64,000 nt of DNA from Dokdonia pacifica (GCF_900188275.1 NZ_FZNY01000001.1:744001-808000), one strand, 5' to 3'; positions 44,308-52,830 are shown, counted from the first letter of the stretch. The notes: a model not told the origin generated them from the sequence alone. A program made the numbers and translations.

Positions 44308-45009
44308 ATGTTAGGAGGATATATGGGTTACTATATTATTGTAGGAGCCATCGCTTTAATAAGCGGATTAGTAAGTTCAAAACTTAAAAGTAAATTCAAG
44401 CACTATTCTAAATTACATTTACGCAACGGAATGTCTGGAGCAGAAATTGCAGAAAAAATGCTTGCAGATAATGGAATACGAGATGTCAAAGTAGTTTCTG
44501 TACGCGGGCAACTCACAGATCATTACAACCCAAGAAATAAAACGGTAAATTTAAGTGAGGTAGTATATAGTCAGCGTAACGCTGCCGCTGCCGCTGTGGC
44601 CGCTCATGAAGTAGGTCATGCTGTACAGCATGCCACTGCCTATAGCTGGCTTACCATGCGATCACAACTCGTACCTATGGTAAACATTGCGTCCAAAATG
44701 AGTATGTGGGTGATTATGGGAGGTGTGGCACTGATGGCGACTACAAAAATAGGAGGCACTGTTGCTATTGTAGGGCTTGCCTTATATGCCGTAGGAACAC
44801 TCTTTAGTTTTATCACATTACCTGTAGAGTATGATGCAAGTAATCGTGCATTGGCATGGCTTGAGTCAGAAAATATGGTAACTCGCGAAGAACATGCTGG
44901 AGCAAAAGATGCTTTAAAATGGGCCGCTCGCACCTATGTCGTTGCAGCATTAGGATCACTAGCAACATTACTTTATTTTGCATTACAGGTATTTGGAAGT
45001 AGGCGTTAA
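44308..45009 (+). CDS. Membrane zinc metallopeptidase, YugP family
   Basis: 233 residues. The zinc site HEVGHAVQH is at about residues 100-108, with N-terminal and several later helices (VPMVNIASKMSMWVIMGGVALM). The downstream LPVEYDASNRALAWLE holds a further likely ligand (Glu/Asp). The YugP-like family is widespread and its substrate is unknown. It stands alone between the DUF559 remnant and trxA. Confidence 0.88.
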   Translation: MLGGYMGYYIIVGAIALISGLVSSKLKSKFKHYSKLHLRNGMSGAEIAEKMLADNGIRDVKVVSVRGQLTDHYNPRNKTVNLSEVVYSQRNAAAAAVAAHEVGHAVQHATAYSWLTMRSQLVPMVNIASKMSMWVIMGGVALMATTKIGGTVAIVGLALYAVGTLFSFITLPVEYDASNRALAWLESENMVTREEHAGAKDALKWAARTYVVAALGSLATLLYFALQVFGSRR

Positions 45010-45260
45010 GTATGTAATCTTAAAAGTTTCAAATAGACTTGCGTGAGGGATAGCAGTGGATACCCCGTAGGAATGAAGGTACTGAAATGACAAGGCGTAT
45101 GAACGTATAGCCCGACCGAAGCCCTGAATGTAGTGAAGGGCGAAGGGCACGCCAAAAAAGCAAAAAAAGAAGAAAGGACAAATTGACAAACACAGTGGTA
45201 TCAAGCCATTCAATGGCATCATAGGCAAAGTTGATACTATGGCTGTAAGCTTTGGCAAAA
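45010..45260. ncRNA. Candidate conserved noncoding element before trxA
   Basis: A GC-richer block in the gene-free gap has GCGTGAGGGATAGCAGTGGA, TATAGCCCGACC and GGGCGAAGGGCACGCC; GCGTG near the left and CACGCC at the right can pair. I recall similar blocks between genes of many Flavobacteriaceae, with spurious translations in databases. No reading frame has family support. Whether it is a transcribed RNA or a repeat is unknown. Confidence 0.45.
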
Positions 45261-45314
45261 TATTTGACTAAGTTTGCATATCAAATTGGATTAAAACTTT
45301 AAAATTATATAGTT

Positions 45315-45635
45315 ATGGCATTAGAAATCACAGATGCAACATTTGAAGAAGCAGTATTAAATAGTGACAAACCTGTACTGGTAGACTTTTGGGCTGCTTG
45401 GTGTGGACCTTGTCGTATGGTAGGACCGGTAATCGAAGAAATTTCTGGAGAGTATGAAGGAAAAGCGGTAGTTGGAAAAGTAGACGTAGATGCAAATCAA
45501 GAATTTGCAGCAAAATACGGCGTACGTAACATCCCTACAGTATTAATGTTTAAAAACGGAGAAGTAGTAGGACGTCAAGTAGGTGTTGCTCCTAAAAAAG
45601 TATACACAGACGCTATTGATGGTCTTTTAAACTAA
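45315..45635 (+). CDS. trxA: Thioredoxin
   Basis: 106 residues, normal size. The active site is WAAWCGPCRM (Cys30 and Cys33) with the cis-Pro motif VRNIPTVLMFKNG. It reduces disulfides in the cytosol and supplies ribonucleotide reductase and peroxiredoxins. It is the only gene between the 45010 element and its terminator. Confidence 0.97.
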   Translation: MALEITDATFEEAVLNSDKPVLVDFWAAWCGPCRMVGPVIEEISGEYEGKAVVGKVDVDANQEFAAKYGVRNIPTVLMFKNGEVVGRQVGVAPKKVYTDAIDGLLN

Positions 45636-45655
45636 GACTCTCTTAAGATTATATA

Positions 45656-45686
45656 AAAGGTTTGGTGTAGTGCCAAACCTTTTTTA
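45656..45686 (+). terminator. Terminator after trxA
   Basis: The stem AAGGTTTGG / CCAAACCTT with loop TGTAGTG is followed by T6. Confidence 0.94.
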
Positions 45687-45801
45687 TTTTAGTGAAATAG
45701 AAAACAAATCGTCTTTGATGATGCTGTTTCTATTATTGAACTAACCTCGCTGAAAAGCGGGGTCTTCTAAAATTTAGAAAAAGGTTGTTTTAAGTATATC
45801 C

Positions 45802-45813
45802 GCTTTCGCGAAA
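45802..45813. repeat. GCTTTCGCGAAA palindrome, half-decayed copy (intergenic)
   Basis: The right arm reads AAAATAAA. It lies 103 bases before the ClpP start codon. Confidence 0.85.
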
Positions 45814-45868
45814 ATAAAATTACAATAGACCTCAAGTTCTAATCGAAATTAAATTAATAGTTATAAGA

Positions 45869-45912
45869 TTCCCATTGCGGGAATGAAAAGATACCCGTCT
45901 TTACGGGCAGTA
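45869..45912 (+). promoter_or_regulatory. Tandem CCC/GGG hairpins in the clpP leader
   Basis: TTCCC-ATTGC-GGGAA and ACCCGT-CTTT-ACGGG lie just before the clpP start at 45916. The layout resembles the pair before greA (15499). Confidence 0.5.
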
Positions 45913-45915
45913 AAC

Positions 45916-46464
45916 ATGGAAAAAAAAACCAAAGTACAAGACGCAATAGATAACTCCCTTCTTGACCAACGTAAAATATTCCTTTGGGGAATGGTAGAAG
46001 ATAGTAGCGCAAAACACGTTATAGATCGTTTATTATATTTAGATTCTATCAATAATGATGAGATTCAATTATTCATCAATAGTCCTGGTGGATATGTTAC
46101 TTCTGGATTTGCGATGTATGATACGATAAAGCAAATCAAGAGTCCTGTATCTACTATTTGCACAGGACTCGCTGCAAGTATGGGATCATTATTACTATCT
46201 GTAGGAGAAAAAGGACGTCGTTTTATACAACCACATGCTCGTGTGATGATACACCAACCTTCTGGTGGTGCTCAAGGACAAGCAAGTGATATTGAAATTA
46301 CAGCACAAGAGATTATCAAAACAAAAGAGTTAAGTGCACAAATCTTAGCCGATAATTGTGGACAGACTTTTGAAAAAATTATGAAAGATTTCCAACGTGA
46401 CCATTGGATGGGCGCGCAGGAGTCTGTAGACTACGGTATCGTAGACGGGGTTTACGAAGGGTAA
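45916..46464 (+). CDS. clpP: ATP-dependent Clp protease proteolytic subunit, ClpP-like
   Basis: 182 residues from the ATG at 45916; an upstream in-frame ATG (45883) falls inside the leader hairpins. The catalytic triad is complete: Ser88 in TGLAASMGS, His113 in VMIHQPSGG and Asp162 in FQRDHWMG. It degrades unfolded or tagged proteins with ClpX or another unfoldase. No clpX follows, so this may be a second ClpP copy. Confidence 0.9.
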   Translation: MEKKTKVQDAIDNSLLDQRKIFLWGMVEDSSAKHVIDRLLYLDSINNDEIQLFINSPGGYVTSGFAMYDTIKQIKSPVSTICTGLAASMGSLLLSVGEKGRRFIQPHARVMIHQPSGGAQGQASDIEITAQEIIKTKELSAQILADNCGQTFEKIMKDFQRDHWMGAQESVDYGIVDGVYEG

Positions 46465-46530
46465 CTTCGATACGATTTTCAGATTCTCCTTTTAAGAGGA
46501 TCTAAAAATCACTCAGTCACCTCGTATCTA
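46463..46530. repeat. Repeat-like sequence after clpP
   Basis: CTTCGATACGATTTTC, then an AGATTCTCC/AGAGGATCT hairpin, then AATCACTCAGTCACC. Both outer blocks resemble the panE downstream element (38879-38960) on the opposite strand. Confidence 0.4.
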
Positions 46531-46594
46531 TAGTTTTTTATCATAAATTCGGATTCACAACCGATTTCGTTTTTCTAATTTCAACTTTCCTTCT

Positions 46595-47530
46595 GTGGAC
46601 ATCAAATCCGAATTACATAAAACCGCCGGTTTTGGCAATCTAGAACTTCTTGCAAAGCAAGTGGTAGAAGGTTTTATTTCTGGAATGCATAAGAGTCCGT
46701 TTCATGGGTTTTCTGCCGAATTTGCAGAGCATAAAGTGTATAATAACGGAGAGAGCACCAAACATATTGATTGGAAATTATATGCCAAAACAGATCGTTT
46801 GTATACAAAACGATATGAAGAAGAAACGAATTTACGATGTCATCTTATTGTAGATAATAGTAGCTCTATGCACTACCCTACGGTAGCTGAGTATGGCATT
46901 GATCAATTAAATAAGATTAGTTTTTCGGCATTGGCAAGTGCTGCTATTATGAATCTTATGAAAAAACAGCGAGATGCTGTTGGGTTGAGTATTTATAGTG
47001 AGGGCTATGATTTTTATGCTTCAGAAAAAGGAAGTGATCGTCATCATCATATGTTGTTAGATCAATTAGGGGGTACGCTTGATCCCGCTTTCGCGAAAGC
47101 GGAAAAAAAGACAGCTACCTATGCACACTTACATCTTATTGCCGAGAAACTCAAGAGACGTTCTTTGGTTTTTCTATTTTCAGATATGTTTCAGAGTGAT
47201 GTAGAACAGGAGCAACTCTTTGAAGCATTACAACATTTAAAGTATAATAAACATGAGGTGGTCCTTTTTCATACCTATAGTGATGAAAAGGAATACAACT
47301 TTAAGTTTTCTAACGCTCCTAAGCGTTTTGTAGACGTTGAGACAGGAGAACATATCAATTTATATGCAGATGCGATTAGAGACACCTATAAAGCGTCTGT
47401 AGAAACGTATTTTAAGAATTTACAATTACGGTGTGCGCAATACAGGATTAAGTACATTCCTGCAGTGATTGAAAAGGGATTTAGTCCTATTTTGACTACA
47501 TTTTTAGTGGAGCGACAAAAATTTGTGTGA
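46595..47530 (+). CDS. DUF58 domain protein
   Basis: 311 residues, starting at GTG 46595 (MDIKSELHK). The DUF58 signature is FHGFSAEFAEHKVYNNGESTKHIDWKLYAKT near residue 35-65, then a von Willebrand-like site LIVDNSSSMHY with Asp-x-Ser-x-Ser. These proteins accompany MoxR ATPases and aerotolerance operons; no MoxR gene is in the window. DPAFAKAEKK near 165 is palindrome-encoded. Confidence 0.92.
   Translation: MDIKSELHKTAGFGNLELLAKQVVEGFISGMHKSPFHGFSAEFAEHKVYNNGESTKHIDWKLYAKTDRLYTKRYEEETNLRCHLIVDNSSSMHYPTVAEYGIDQLNKISFSALASAAIMNLMKKQRDAVGLSIYSEGYDFYASEKGSDRHHHMLLDQLGGTLDPAFAKAEKKTATYAHLHLIAEKLKRRSLVFLFSDMFQSDVEQEQLFEALQHLKYNKHEVVLFHTYSDEKEYNFKFSNAPKRFVDVETGEHINLYADAIRDTYKASVETYFKNLQLRCAQYRIKYIPAVIEKGFSPILTTFLVERQKFV
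47087..47100. repeat. GCTTTCGCGAAAGC palindrome inside the DUF58 gene
   Basis: The symmetry extends to CCGCTTTCGCGAAAGCGG (47085-47102). It is read in the AFAKA frame. Confidence 0.95.
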
Positions 47531-47546
47531 TTTTTTTATTTTTTTG

Positions 47547-47577
47547 TTTGCACATATAAAAAGAGAGTGTATATTTG
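47547..47577 (+). promoter_or_regulatory. Promoter of tRNA-Asp
   Basis: TTTG (47547-47550), a 19-base spacer, then TATATTTG (47570-47577) fit the Bacteroidota sigma consensus and lie 18 bases before the tRNA. Confidence 0.88.
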
Positions 47578-47595
47578 CACCCGCAACAGCGCAAC

Positions 47596-47669
47596 GGTCT
47601 GGTAGTTCAGCTGGTTAGAATATCTGCCTGTCACGCAGGGGGTCGCGGGTTCGAGTCCCGTCCAGACCG
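47596..47669 (+). tRNA. tRNA-Asp (anticodon GTC)
   Basis: 74 nt. Acceptor GGTCTGG pairs with CCAGACC, the anticodon loop is CTGTCAC with GTC, and the T-arm is GCGGGTTCGAGTCCCGT. CCA is not encoded. The surrounding 392-base gap otherwise holds a promoter, a terminator and two small hairpins (CTACGT/ACGTAG at 47719 and a weak terminator at 47760), but no gene. Confidence 0.98.
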
Positions 47670-47675
47670 CAAGTA

Positions 47676-47702
47676 AAGCCCTCAGTCCGAGGGCTTTTTT
47701 TT
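47676..47702 (+). terminator. Terminator of tRNA-Asp
   Basis: The stem AAGCCCTC / GAGGGCTT is followed by T7. Confidence 0.93.
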
Positions 47703-47922
47703 ATAAGAAGTTGTGTTGGCTACGTCACACGTAGCAGGCTTTGTAGTTGAAGCCGATGAGAAGCTTTTCCTGTCATAAGGAGAGGCTTTTTTTGTCACCT
47801 CTCCTATATGAACTACCAATTAGCTATTTTAAACTACATAACATACATTCTAATTGATATGACCTCCAACAACCAATACCTAATAAACATATAACACACC
47901 AAATAAATTCGTTTATTAGGTA

Positions 47923-48657
47923 TTAGAACTTAATTTCTTCTTTTAATAGTTTTAATACTTCAGGGGCATCTTTAAACTGCTCTTCCAAATTATAGATAAC
48001 TTGTTTATATGGGTTATAACCGAGTTCTATTAATCGTTCATTGCGATAGTTTTCTACAAAACGATAAATCATAAATGAGCGAGATCCATTCGTGTCTTCT
48101 AGATATGCTTGTAGTTTTATAGAGAGCGGCTCACGCCATTGTAATGCTATAAGCATATCTTCTGGTGTAACCTCATCAAGTCCAGGCATGGTATCTAATG
48201 ACATTATCATCTCTTTATTATACCAGTATCTCTTCCTGAGATCAATCCAACTAGGTATTTTTTCTGTATTAAACTTTTTAACGACTTCTTGAATACTGTT
48301 TCCAGAAACAATAGGCGTCATGGCTATTTTTTTTCCATCCGTTGTTTTTTCAATATCGAGGATTGCATAGGGTTCTTTTTTCCTTTTATTATGAACTACA
48401 ATATGATTGGTCGGTAACTCTTTTTGTATATACATATATACTGTATCAATTCCTTTAAAATTGGTGGTGTTCCAAGGGGATTTAAAAACCATTTTATCTT
48501 TGTGTAATGTCCAACTATTTACTTCTCCATAATTGGCATACACAAACCATTCTTCTATGATATCATTTTTAGTAGTATCTGATATGTTTTGTGCTTTACA
48601 GGCTAGACACAATATCAGTAAACTCACAAATGTAATTACAGGTATTTTGAACTTCAT
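47923..48657 (-). CDS. Lipoprotein or exported protein of unknown function
   Basis: 244 residues. The signal peptide ends LLILCLACKAQ, a good lipobox (Cys near residue 20). The rest shows mixed alpha/beta features with no domain that I recognise (HNKRKKEPYAILDIE, then LGYNPYKQVIYNLEEQF). Single minus-strand gene between the two tRNA genes. Confidence 0.6.
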   Translation of the reverse strand: MKFKIPVITFVSLLILCLACKAQNISDTTKNDIIEEWFVYANYGEVNSWTLHKDKMVFKSPWNTTNFKGIDTVYMYIQKELPTNHIVVHNKRKKEPYAILDIEKTTDGKKIAMTPIVSGNSIQEVVKKFNTEKIPSWIDLRKRYWYNKEMIMSLDTMPGLDEVTPEDMLIALQWREPLSIKLQAYLEDTNGSRSFMIYRFVENYRNERLIELGYNPYKQVIYNLEEQFKDAPEVLKLLKEEIKF

Positions 48658-48836
48658 GATCTTATTTTTCCTTTAATGCGTTAAAAACAAAAAAGGTTAA
48701 CAAATATCTCTAAGAAAAGAGGCGTTCTTTTTTATATACAGCACTTTAGAAATAGGAGCTTCTCTTTTGACAGGCATTGATTTTAAATAAAAAAGAAGTA
48801 CTGCAAAAAAAAGTATCGTAAAAGTGCTAAATTCTT

Positions 48837-48866
48837 TTTGGTGAGTTATAAAAAAGTGTATATTTG
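48837..48866 (+). promoter_or_regulatory. Promoter of tRNA-Asn
   Basis: TTTG (48837-48840), 18 bases, TATATTTG (48859-48866), 23 bases before the tRNA. The upstream 48658-48836 stretch is AT-rich with no gene. Confidence 0.88.
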
Positions 48867-48889
48867 CATCCGCTTACAAAAAGTAACAC

Positions 48890-48963
48890 TCCTCCTTAGC
48901 TCAGTTGGTTAGAGCATCTGACTGTTAATCAGAGGGTCCTTGGTTCGAGCCCAAGAGGGGGAG
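48890..48963 (+). tRNA. tRNA-Asn (anticodon GTT)
   Basis: 74 nt. Acceptor TCCTCCT pairs with AGGGGGA (with G-T pairs), the anticodon loop is CTGTTAA with GTT, and the T-arm is CTTGGTTCGAGCCCAAG. CCA is not encoded. Part of its 3' end and terminator recurs in decayed form at 52716-52830. Confidence 0.98.
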
Positions 48964-48972
48964 CAAAAGCGC

Positions 48973-49002
48973 AAAACGTCACCAAAAAGGTGGCGTTTTT
49001 TT
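48973..49002 (+). terminator. Terminator of tRNA-Asn
   Basis: The stem AACGTCACC / GGTGGCGTT is followed by T7. Confidence 0.92.
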
Positions 49003-49036
49003 GTTTTAAACCTTTTTGGGCGAGAAGTTTATCTAG

Positions 49037-49085
49037 AGTGTCATACTGAGCTTGTCGAAGTGCGAAGTTGAAGGGAGTCCCTTTT
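49037..49085. repeat. GAGCTTGTCGAAG-type repeat after tRNA-Asn
   Basis: TCATACTGAGCTTGTCGAAGTGC followed by GAAGTTGAAGGGAGTCC. The ending recurs at 52799 (GAAGTCGAAGGGAGCTC). I recall this type from many Bacteroidota intergenic regions. Confidence 0.5.
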
Positions 49086-49177
49086 TTGTTATAAATCTCA
49101 AAAAACGCTTAAGTATTCCTAAAAATGTTACTTTAATTTTCTTTACATTCGTATTTACACTATAACATTTACTAAAA

Positions 49178-49576
49178 ATGAAATTTGCACCCATACTCTT
49201 TCTATTTTTTTTCGTATCAGTAACATCTTGTCAAGAGAGTGAGTCAACTAAATTGACTAACTTAAGTAAAGAAGTTTGTGAAAAACTGAAAAAAAGTCCT
49301 TTAGATACAAGTGAGGAAGCGAATAAAGAAAATCAAAGATTAGGTAAAATACCTATGCAGCTTCTGAATTTTTCTTCATTCACAGAACATATAGAAAATC
49401 TCTTACCGAAACACAAAAAAAATATTTTAGAATATTATCAAATTAATAAGATAAAAGATAAAGATCTTCTAAAGCTTTGGGAAGATTTAATCCCGTTAGT
49501 AGCTGATTGTTCAGATCTATCAGAGCAATATTTAAAGGATGGTTTTAAAATGTTCAAATCATCCAAGGGTTTGTAG
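49178..49576 (+). CDS. Small lipoprotein of unknown function
   Basis: 132 residues. The lipobox is VSVTSC (Cys near residue 18) followed by QESEST. The mature part is helical and Lys/Leu-rich (ENLLPKHKKNILEYYQINKI) with no recognised domain. It is the first gene after tRNA-Asn in the accessory stretch bounded by the tRNA-like duplicate. Confidence 0.6.
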   Translation: MKFAPILFLFFFVSVTSCQESESTKLTNLSKEVCEKLKKSPLDTSEEANKENQRLGKIPMQLLNFSSFTEHIENLLPKHKKNILEYYQINKIKDKDLLKLWEDLIPLVADCSDLSEQYLKDGFKMFKSSKGL

Positions 49577-49690
49577 GGAAGTAATTGTTTTCTTTATCAA
49601 TCTTATATGAAGAAAAAATTGTTAGTACCAAAACTTGCTACTGTCTACATGATCTATTTTGAATTCTACTTGTGAATACACACCTAAAAG

Positions 49691-50587
49691 TTATATAACA
49701 AACTCTTCTATAAGCACTACTTTTTCTTTAGGAACAAAGAAACAATTTCTAACACCGTTATCTTTCTCTCTTTGGATGGAGGATACTTTTGTAAGTCCAA
49801 GGCCTGTATGATTATAAAATACATAATCACGATCTATAAAAATAGCTTCTAGCTTATCTTCTATGACATTAAAAAGGGTTTCACAAATCACAATAGGACG
49901 ATGTGTGTCTAGCACTTTTTGTGCTCCTTCTAATATTAAATATTCAGAGCCTTCAGTATCAATTTTCATAAGATCAACTTTGTTTATTTTTTTTTCATCA
50001 AAGTATTGATCTAGCATAATACCATCTGCTTTTACTTTTGCATAATTAAGCTTGTCTTTACTAGTAGTAAGGTTATGTTCTCCAGAAAGATTATAAATCG
50101 TAGGAAATTTTGGGTTTGTTACATTATAAAAATCTAATTCTCCTGTTGTATTAGATAAGGCTAAAGGTTCTATTTGAATAGATGCTTCTAAGTTATTTAT
50201 TCTTACATTTTCAGAAGCATATATCATAGGTCCTTCTGAAGGTTCAAAAGCAATTACTTTTAATTTTGGGTTAAATTTTCCGCCAAGAATACTATAATAC
50301 CCAATATTAGTACCTACATCTAAAAAAACACCTACCTTTTTTATAAGTTTAATGAAGATAGACGTAAACTCAAACTTTTCTGGTCCTTTCCAAAATAACT
50401 CACGGGTCAAAAAACTTGTTTGATTCGTTTTAAAATAAATAGTTCCCACTTCATTAAAATGAACTTTAATTTTTCCAGAAGGGTAAATTTTAATTTTGGC
50501 TGGTAATACAGGAGCTAAGACATAATTGATATTACGAATTAATTTATTAATTTTTGGGTGATATATTATTCCGTAAAATAAGTTCAT
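49691..50587 (-). CDS. FkbM-family methyltransferase
   Basis: 298 residues. The SAM-binding motif I is FLDVGTNIGYYSILGG near residue 93, followed by VIAFEPSEG (motif II) and the metal-free LMKIDTEGSEYLILEG signature of FkbM. It adds a methyl group to a small molecule or sugar, possibly a surface glycan. The AT-rich composition resembles the accessory genes next to it. Confidence 0.87.
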   Translation of the reverse strand: MNLFYGIIYHPKINKLIRNINYVLAPVLPAKIKIYPSGKIKVHFNEVGTIYFKTNQTSFLTRELFWKGPEKFEFTSIFIKLIKKVGVFLDVGTNIGYYSILGGKFNPKLKVIAFEPSEGPMIYASENVRINNLEASIQIEPLALSNTTGELDFYNVTNPKFPTIYNLSGEHNLTTSKDKLNYAKVKADGIMLDQYFDEKKINKVDLMKIDTEGSEYLILEGAQKVLDTHRPIVICETLFNVIEDKLEAIFIDRDYVFYNHTGLGLTKVSSIQREKDNGVRNCFFVPKEKVVLIEEFVI

Positions 50588-50727
50588 ATAAGATCTAACA
50601 TAAAGGTGTAACCAAAGTCGAAATTACAAAATTTATAATGATCTCAGGTTTTTATGTGATAGACTATTTCCTACTCAAAAAAATAATGATATTCAGTATA
50701 CAGACAGTATCTATTTTAAAAGTATAC

Positions 50728-50741
50728 GCTTTCGCGAAAGC
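50728..50741. repeat. GCTTTCGCGAAAGC palindrome (intergenic)
   Basis: It lies between the divergent FkbM and LamG genes, within a 339-base gap. The gap also holds an ACTCATTGAG / CTCAATGAGT inverted repeat (50840-50872) and a weak hairpin AAGATG / CATCTT (50778-50815) with a TTTGAAT loop, but no gene. Confidence 0.93.
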
Positions 50742-50926
50742 GCATACAACTTAGACTTAATTCATAAAACATATCTCCAAGATGAGCAACGGCAAGGTTT
50801 GAATCCTGCATCTTTGATTTATAACCATTCTATAGCGGTTAACTCATTGAGAAGTAGCATTCACTCAATGAGTATTTTCACGAATCAATGAATCGCTATA
50901 TTTACAAAAATATTAATATAATCGCT

Positions 50927-51907
50927 ATGAATAAACTAATACTCCTTTTCTTATTCATTTTCACTTCTTTTTCTGTTTATGGACAAGATATTAATGAAGA
51001 TTTACTGCTTCATTATACGTTTAATAACACCTATCTCGATGCTACTGAAAATGGGTATGACGCTACTGATTTTGGAACCTCTTTTACTGAAGATCGGTTT
51101 GGGAATACAGACGGAGCATTACTATTTGATGGTGTAAATGATTATATAAATTTACCAAATATCGAAGCTCTAAAGCCAGATCTACCCGTATCCTTTTCTT
51201 TCTGGATACGTTATGATAGTGAAGATCCAGATGACAGAGATGTTTTTAATACTTCTTTTGAAGAAGATATAAATACAGGAATATATTTCAACTCTCAACA
51301 ATCTACAGGAAATTTTGCTGTAAATTATGGAGATGGATCTAGTAATTATACCTCTACTACCCGAAGAACGTATGTTAGTAATGAACCTATAAATACGGGT
51401 ACTTGGCAACATATAGCAATAGTTGTTTCTTCTCAAAATGACATGAAAATTTATGTAGATTGTAAAGAATACGAAGGTGAATATTCAGGAACGGGTGGTG
51501 ATTTACAATACTCAAACACTTCAGGAACCATAGGAAGGCACGATAGACAACTGGAAGTACCTGCAAATTACTTTAAAGGAGCCATAGATAATTTTAGGTA
51601 TTGGAATAAAGCACTTACTGAAGACGAAGTCACTCTTCTATGTGAAGAAGTTTTAGATATAGAGGAAGTACCTTTAGTAATTAAGGAGACAACTATGTAT
51701 CCAAATCCTACAGATGGTATTGTTCATTTTGATACAAAAAACAACACCTATGATACGGTAATCTTATTCAATAATATAGGACAAACTGTTTTAAGAACTG
51801 CTTATCAAAACACATTAGATTTTAGCAGATTACCCAAAGGAATCTATTATATACATTTTATTAAAAATAATATTCAACTTGAAATTAAAAAGGTGATCAT
51901 TAAATAA
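50927..51907 (+). CDS. T9SS-secreted LamG (concanavalin-like) protein
   Basis: 326 residues from MNKLILLFLFIF; an upstream ATG at 50888 gives 13 odd residues before the signal peptide. The LamG jelly-roll runs about 30-240 (LFDGVNDYINLPN, then TWQHIAIVVSSQNDMKIYVDCKE, then GAIDNFRYWNKAL). A type IX sorting domain (MYPNPTDGIVHFDT ... GIYYIHFI ... KKVIIK) ends it. It is probably a surface glycan-binding protein. Confidence 0.92.
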   Translation: MNKLILLFLFIFTSFSVYGQDINEDLLLHYTFNNTYLDATENGYDATDFGTSFTEDRFGNTDGALLFDGVNDYINLPNIEALKPDLPVSFSFWIRYDSEDPDDRDVFNTSFEEDINTGIYFNSQQSTGNFAVNYGDGSSNYTSTTRRTYVSNEPINTGTWQHIAIVVSSQNDMKIYVDCKEYEGEYSGTGGDLQYSNTSGTIGRHDRQLEVPANYFKGAIDNFRYWNKALTEDEVTLLCEEVLDIEEVPLVIKETTMYPNPTDGIVHFDTKNNTYDTVILFNNIGQTVLRTAYQNTLDFSRLPKGIYYIHFIKNNIQLEIKKVIIK

Positions 51908-51985
51908 CAGATATTTGCAAAAGAAATAAAATACAACATAAATAAACTCATGTTGTGTTTTTATATTCTGTTTACACTTTTTCGG

Positions 51986-52633
51986 ATGAATGTGATAAAA
52001 AAAATAGCAAGAAAATTCACCTTTTCTTCAGGTTTATTAGAAACTTATTTTCTTTCTAAAAAATATCTTAAACCTAAAGGATGGTTATTAAGTAGATACC
52101 TATATCAACCCGTGAAGTCAGATGGACAACCCATACCTTGGGTCACATATGCTTCATTACATTTTATTAATCAAAAATTAGCAAATACTTCTTTTAAGGT
52201 GTTTGAATATGGAAGTGGTAATTCTACATTATGGTTTTCAGAGCGAGTGCAGCATATTGTTTCTGTAGAGCATGACATTACTTACTATAATATTGTGAAA
52301 AGCAAATTACAATCACGTACTAATGTCACATATATTTTAGCCAATGTAGAGGATAACTATAGTAAAAAAGTATTGGATTATAAGAATGAGTTTGATATTA
52401 TTATCATAGATGGGCGAGAGCGTATTGCTTGTACCAAAAACAGCTTACAAGCTCTAAACGAAAAAGGAATTATTATATGGGATAATTCAGATAGAGAAAA
52501 ATACCAAGAAGCATATGATTTTCTAATGGCCGCTGGCTTTAAAAAAATTGATTTTAGAGGATTAGGTCCAATAGGTCATATAGAATGGCAAACATCTGTT
52601 TTTTATAGATCAGACAATTGTTTTAGTATATAA
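51986..52633 (+). CDS. SAM-dependent methyltransferase-like protein
   Basis: 215 residues from MNVIKKIARK; an upstream start at 51950 adds hydrophobic residues. Rossmann motif I is VFEYGSGNSTLWFS, with IVSVEHD (motif II) and FDIIIIDGRER (motif IV/V). It looks like the class I methyltransferases found near glycan genes. The substrate is unknown. It is the last gene before the decayed tRNA-Asn duplicate. Confidence 0.75.
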   Translation: MNVIKKIARKFTFSSGLLETYFLSKKYLKPKGWLLSRYLYQPVKSDGQPIPWVTYASLHFINQKLANTSFKVFEYGSGNSTLWFSERVQHIVSVEHDITYYNIVKSKLQSRTNVTYILANVEDNYSKKVLDYKNEFDIIIIDGRERIACTKNSLQALNEKGIIIWDNSDREKYQEAYDFLMAAGFKKIDFRGLGPIGHIEWQTSVFYRSDNCFSI

Positions 52634-52715
52634 ACAAAAACGGCTCGATGTCTAAGAGGGCTCTATTTTTTAGGCAAATCACTGAATATCCGCAAAATGC
52701 AGCTCGACAATGGAC

Positions 52716-52830
52716 TAAGAGAGGGAGCTTAAAAGAAAAGACATCATCTAAAAGGTGGCGTTTTTTAATTTTAAAGCCTTTTGGTCGAGAAGTTTATCCT
52801 GAGTGAAGTCGAAGGGAGCTCTACAATAAA
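52716..52830 (+). repeat. Decayed copy of the tRNA-Asn 3' end, terminator and flank
   Basis: ACTAAGAGAGGGAGC, then AAAAGGTGGCGTTTTTT, then GGTCGAGAAGTTTATC match the 48953-49035 stretch with mismatches and small gaps. It covers the tRNA acceptor end, its terminator and its flank, but lacks the tRNA body. The 311-base gap has no gene; a shorter CTCGATGTCTAAGAGGGCTC at 52643 may be another remnant. Confidence 0.65.

Noticed and set aside
44983-45258. 91-residue minus-strand frame as a protein gene
   Set aside because: It runs through the repeat-like noncoding block before trxA, is rich in Phe and Cys from low-complexity runs, and has no start context or family match.
50778-50815. tRNA fragment (GGTTTGAATCC-like loop with AAGATG/CATCTT)
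   Set aside because: Only a T-arm-like loop is seen, with no anticodon arm or acceptor pair; a chance hairpin is more likely.
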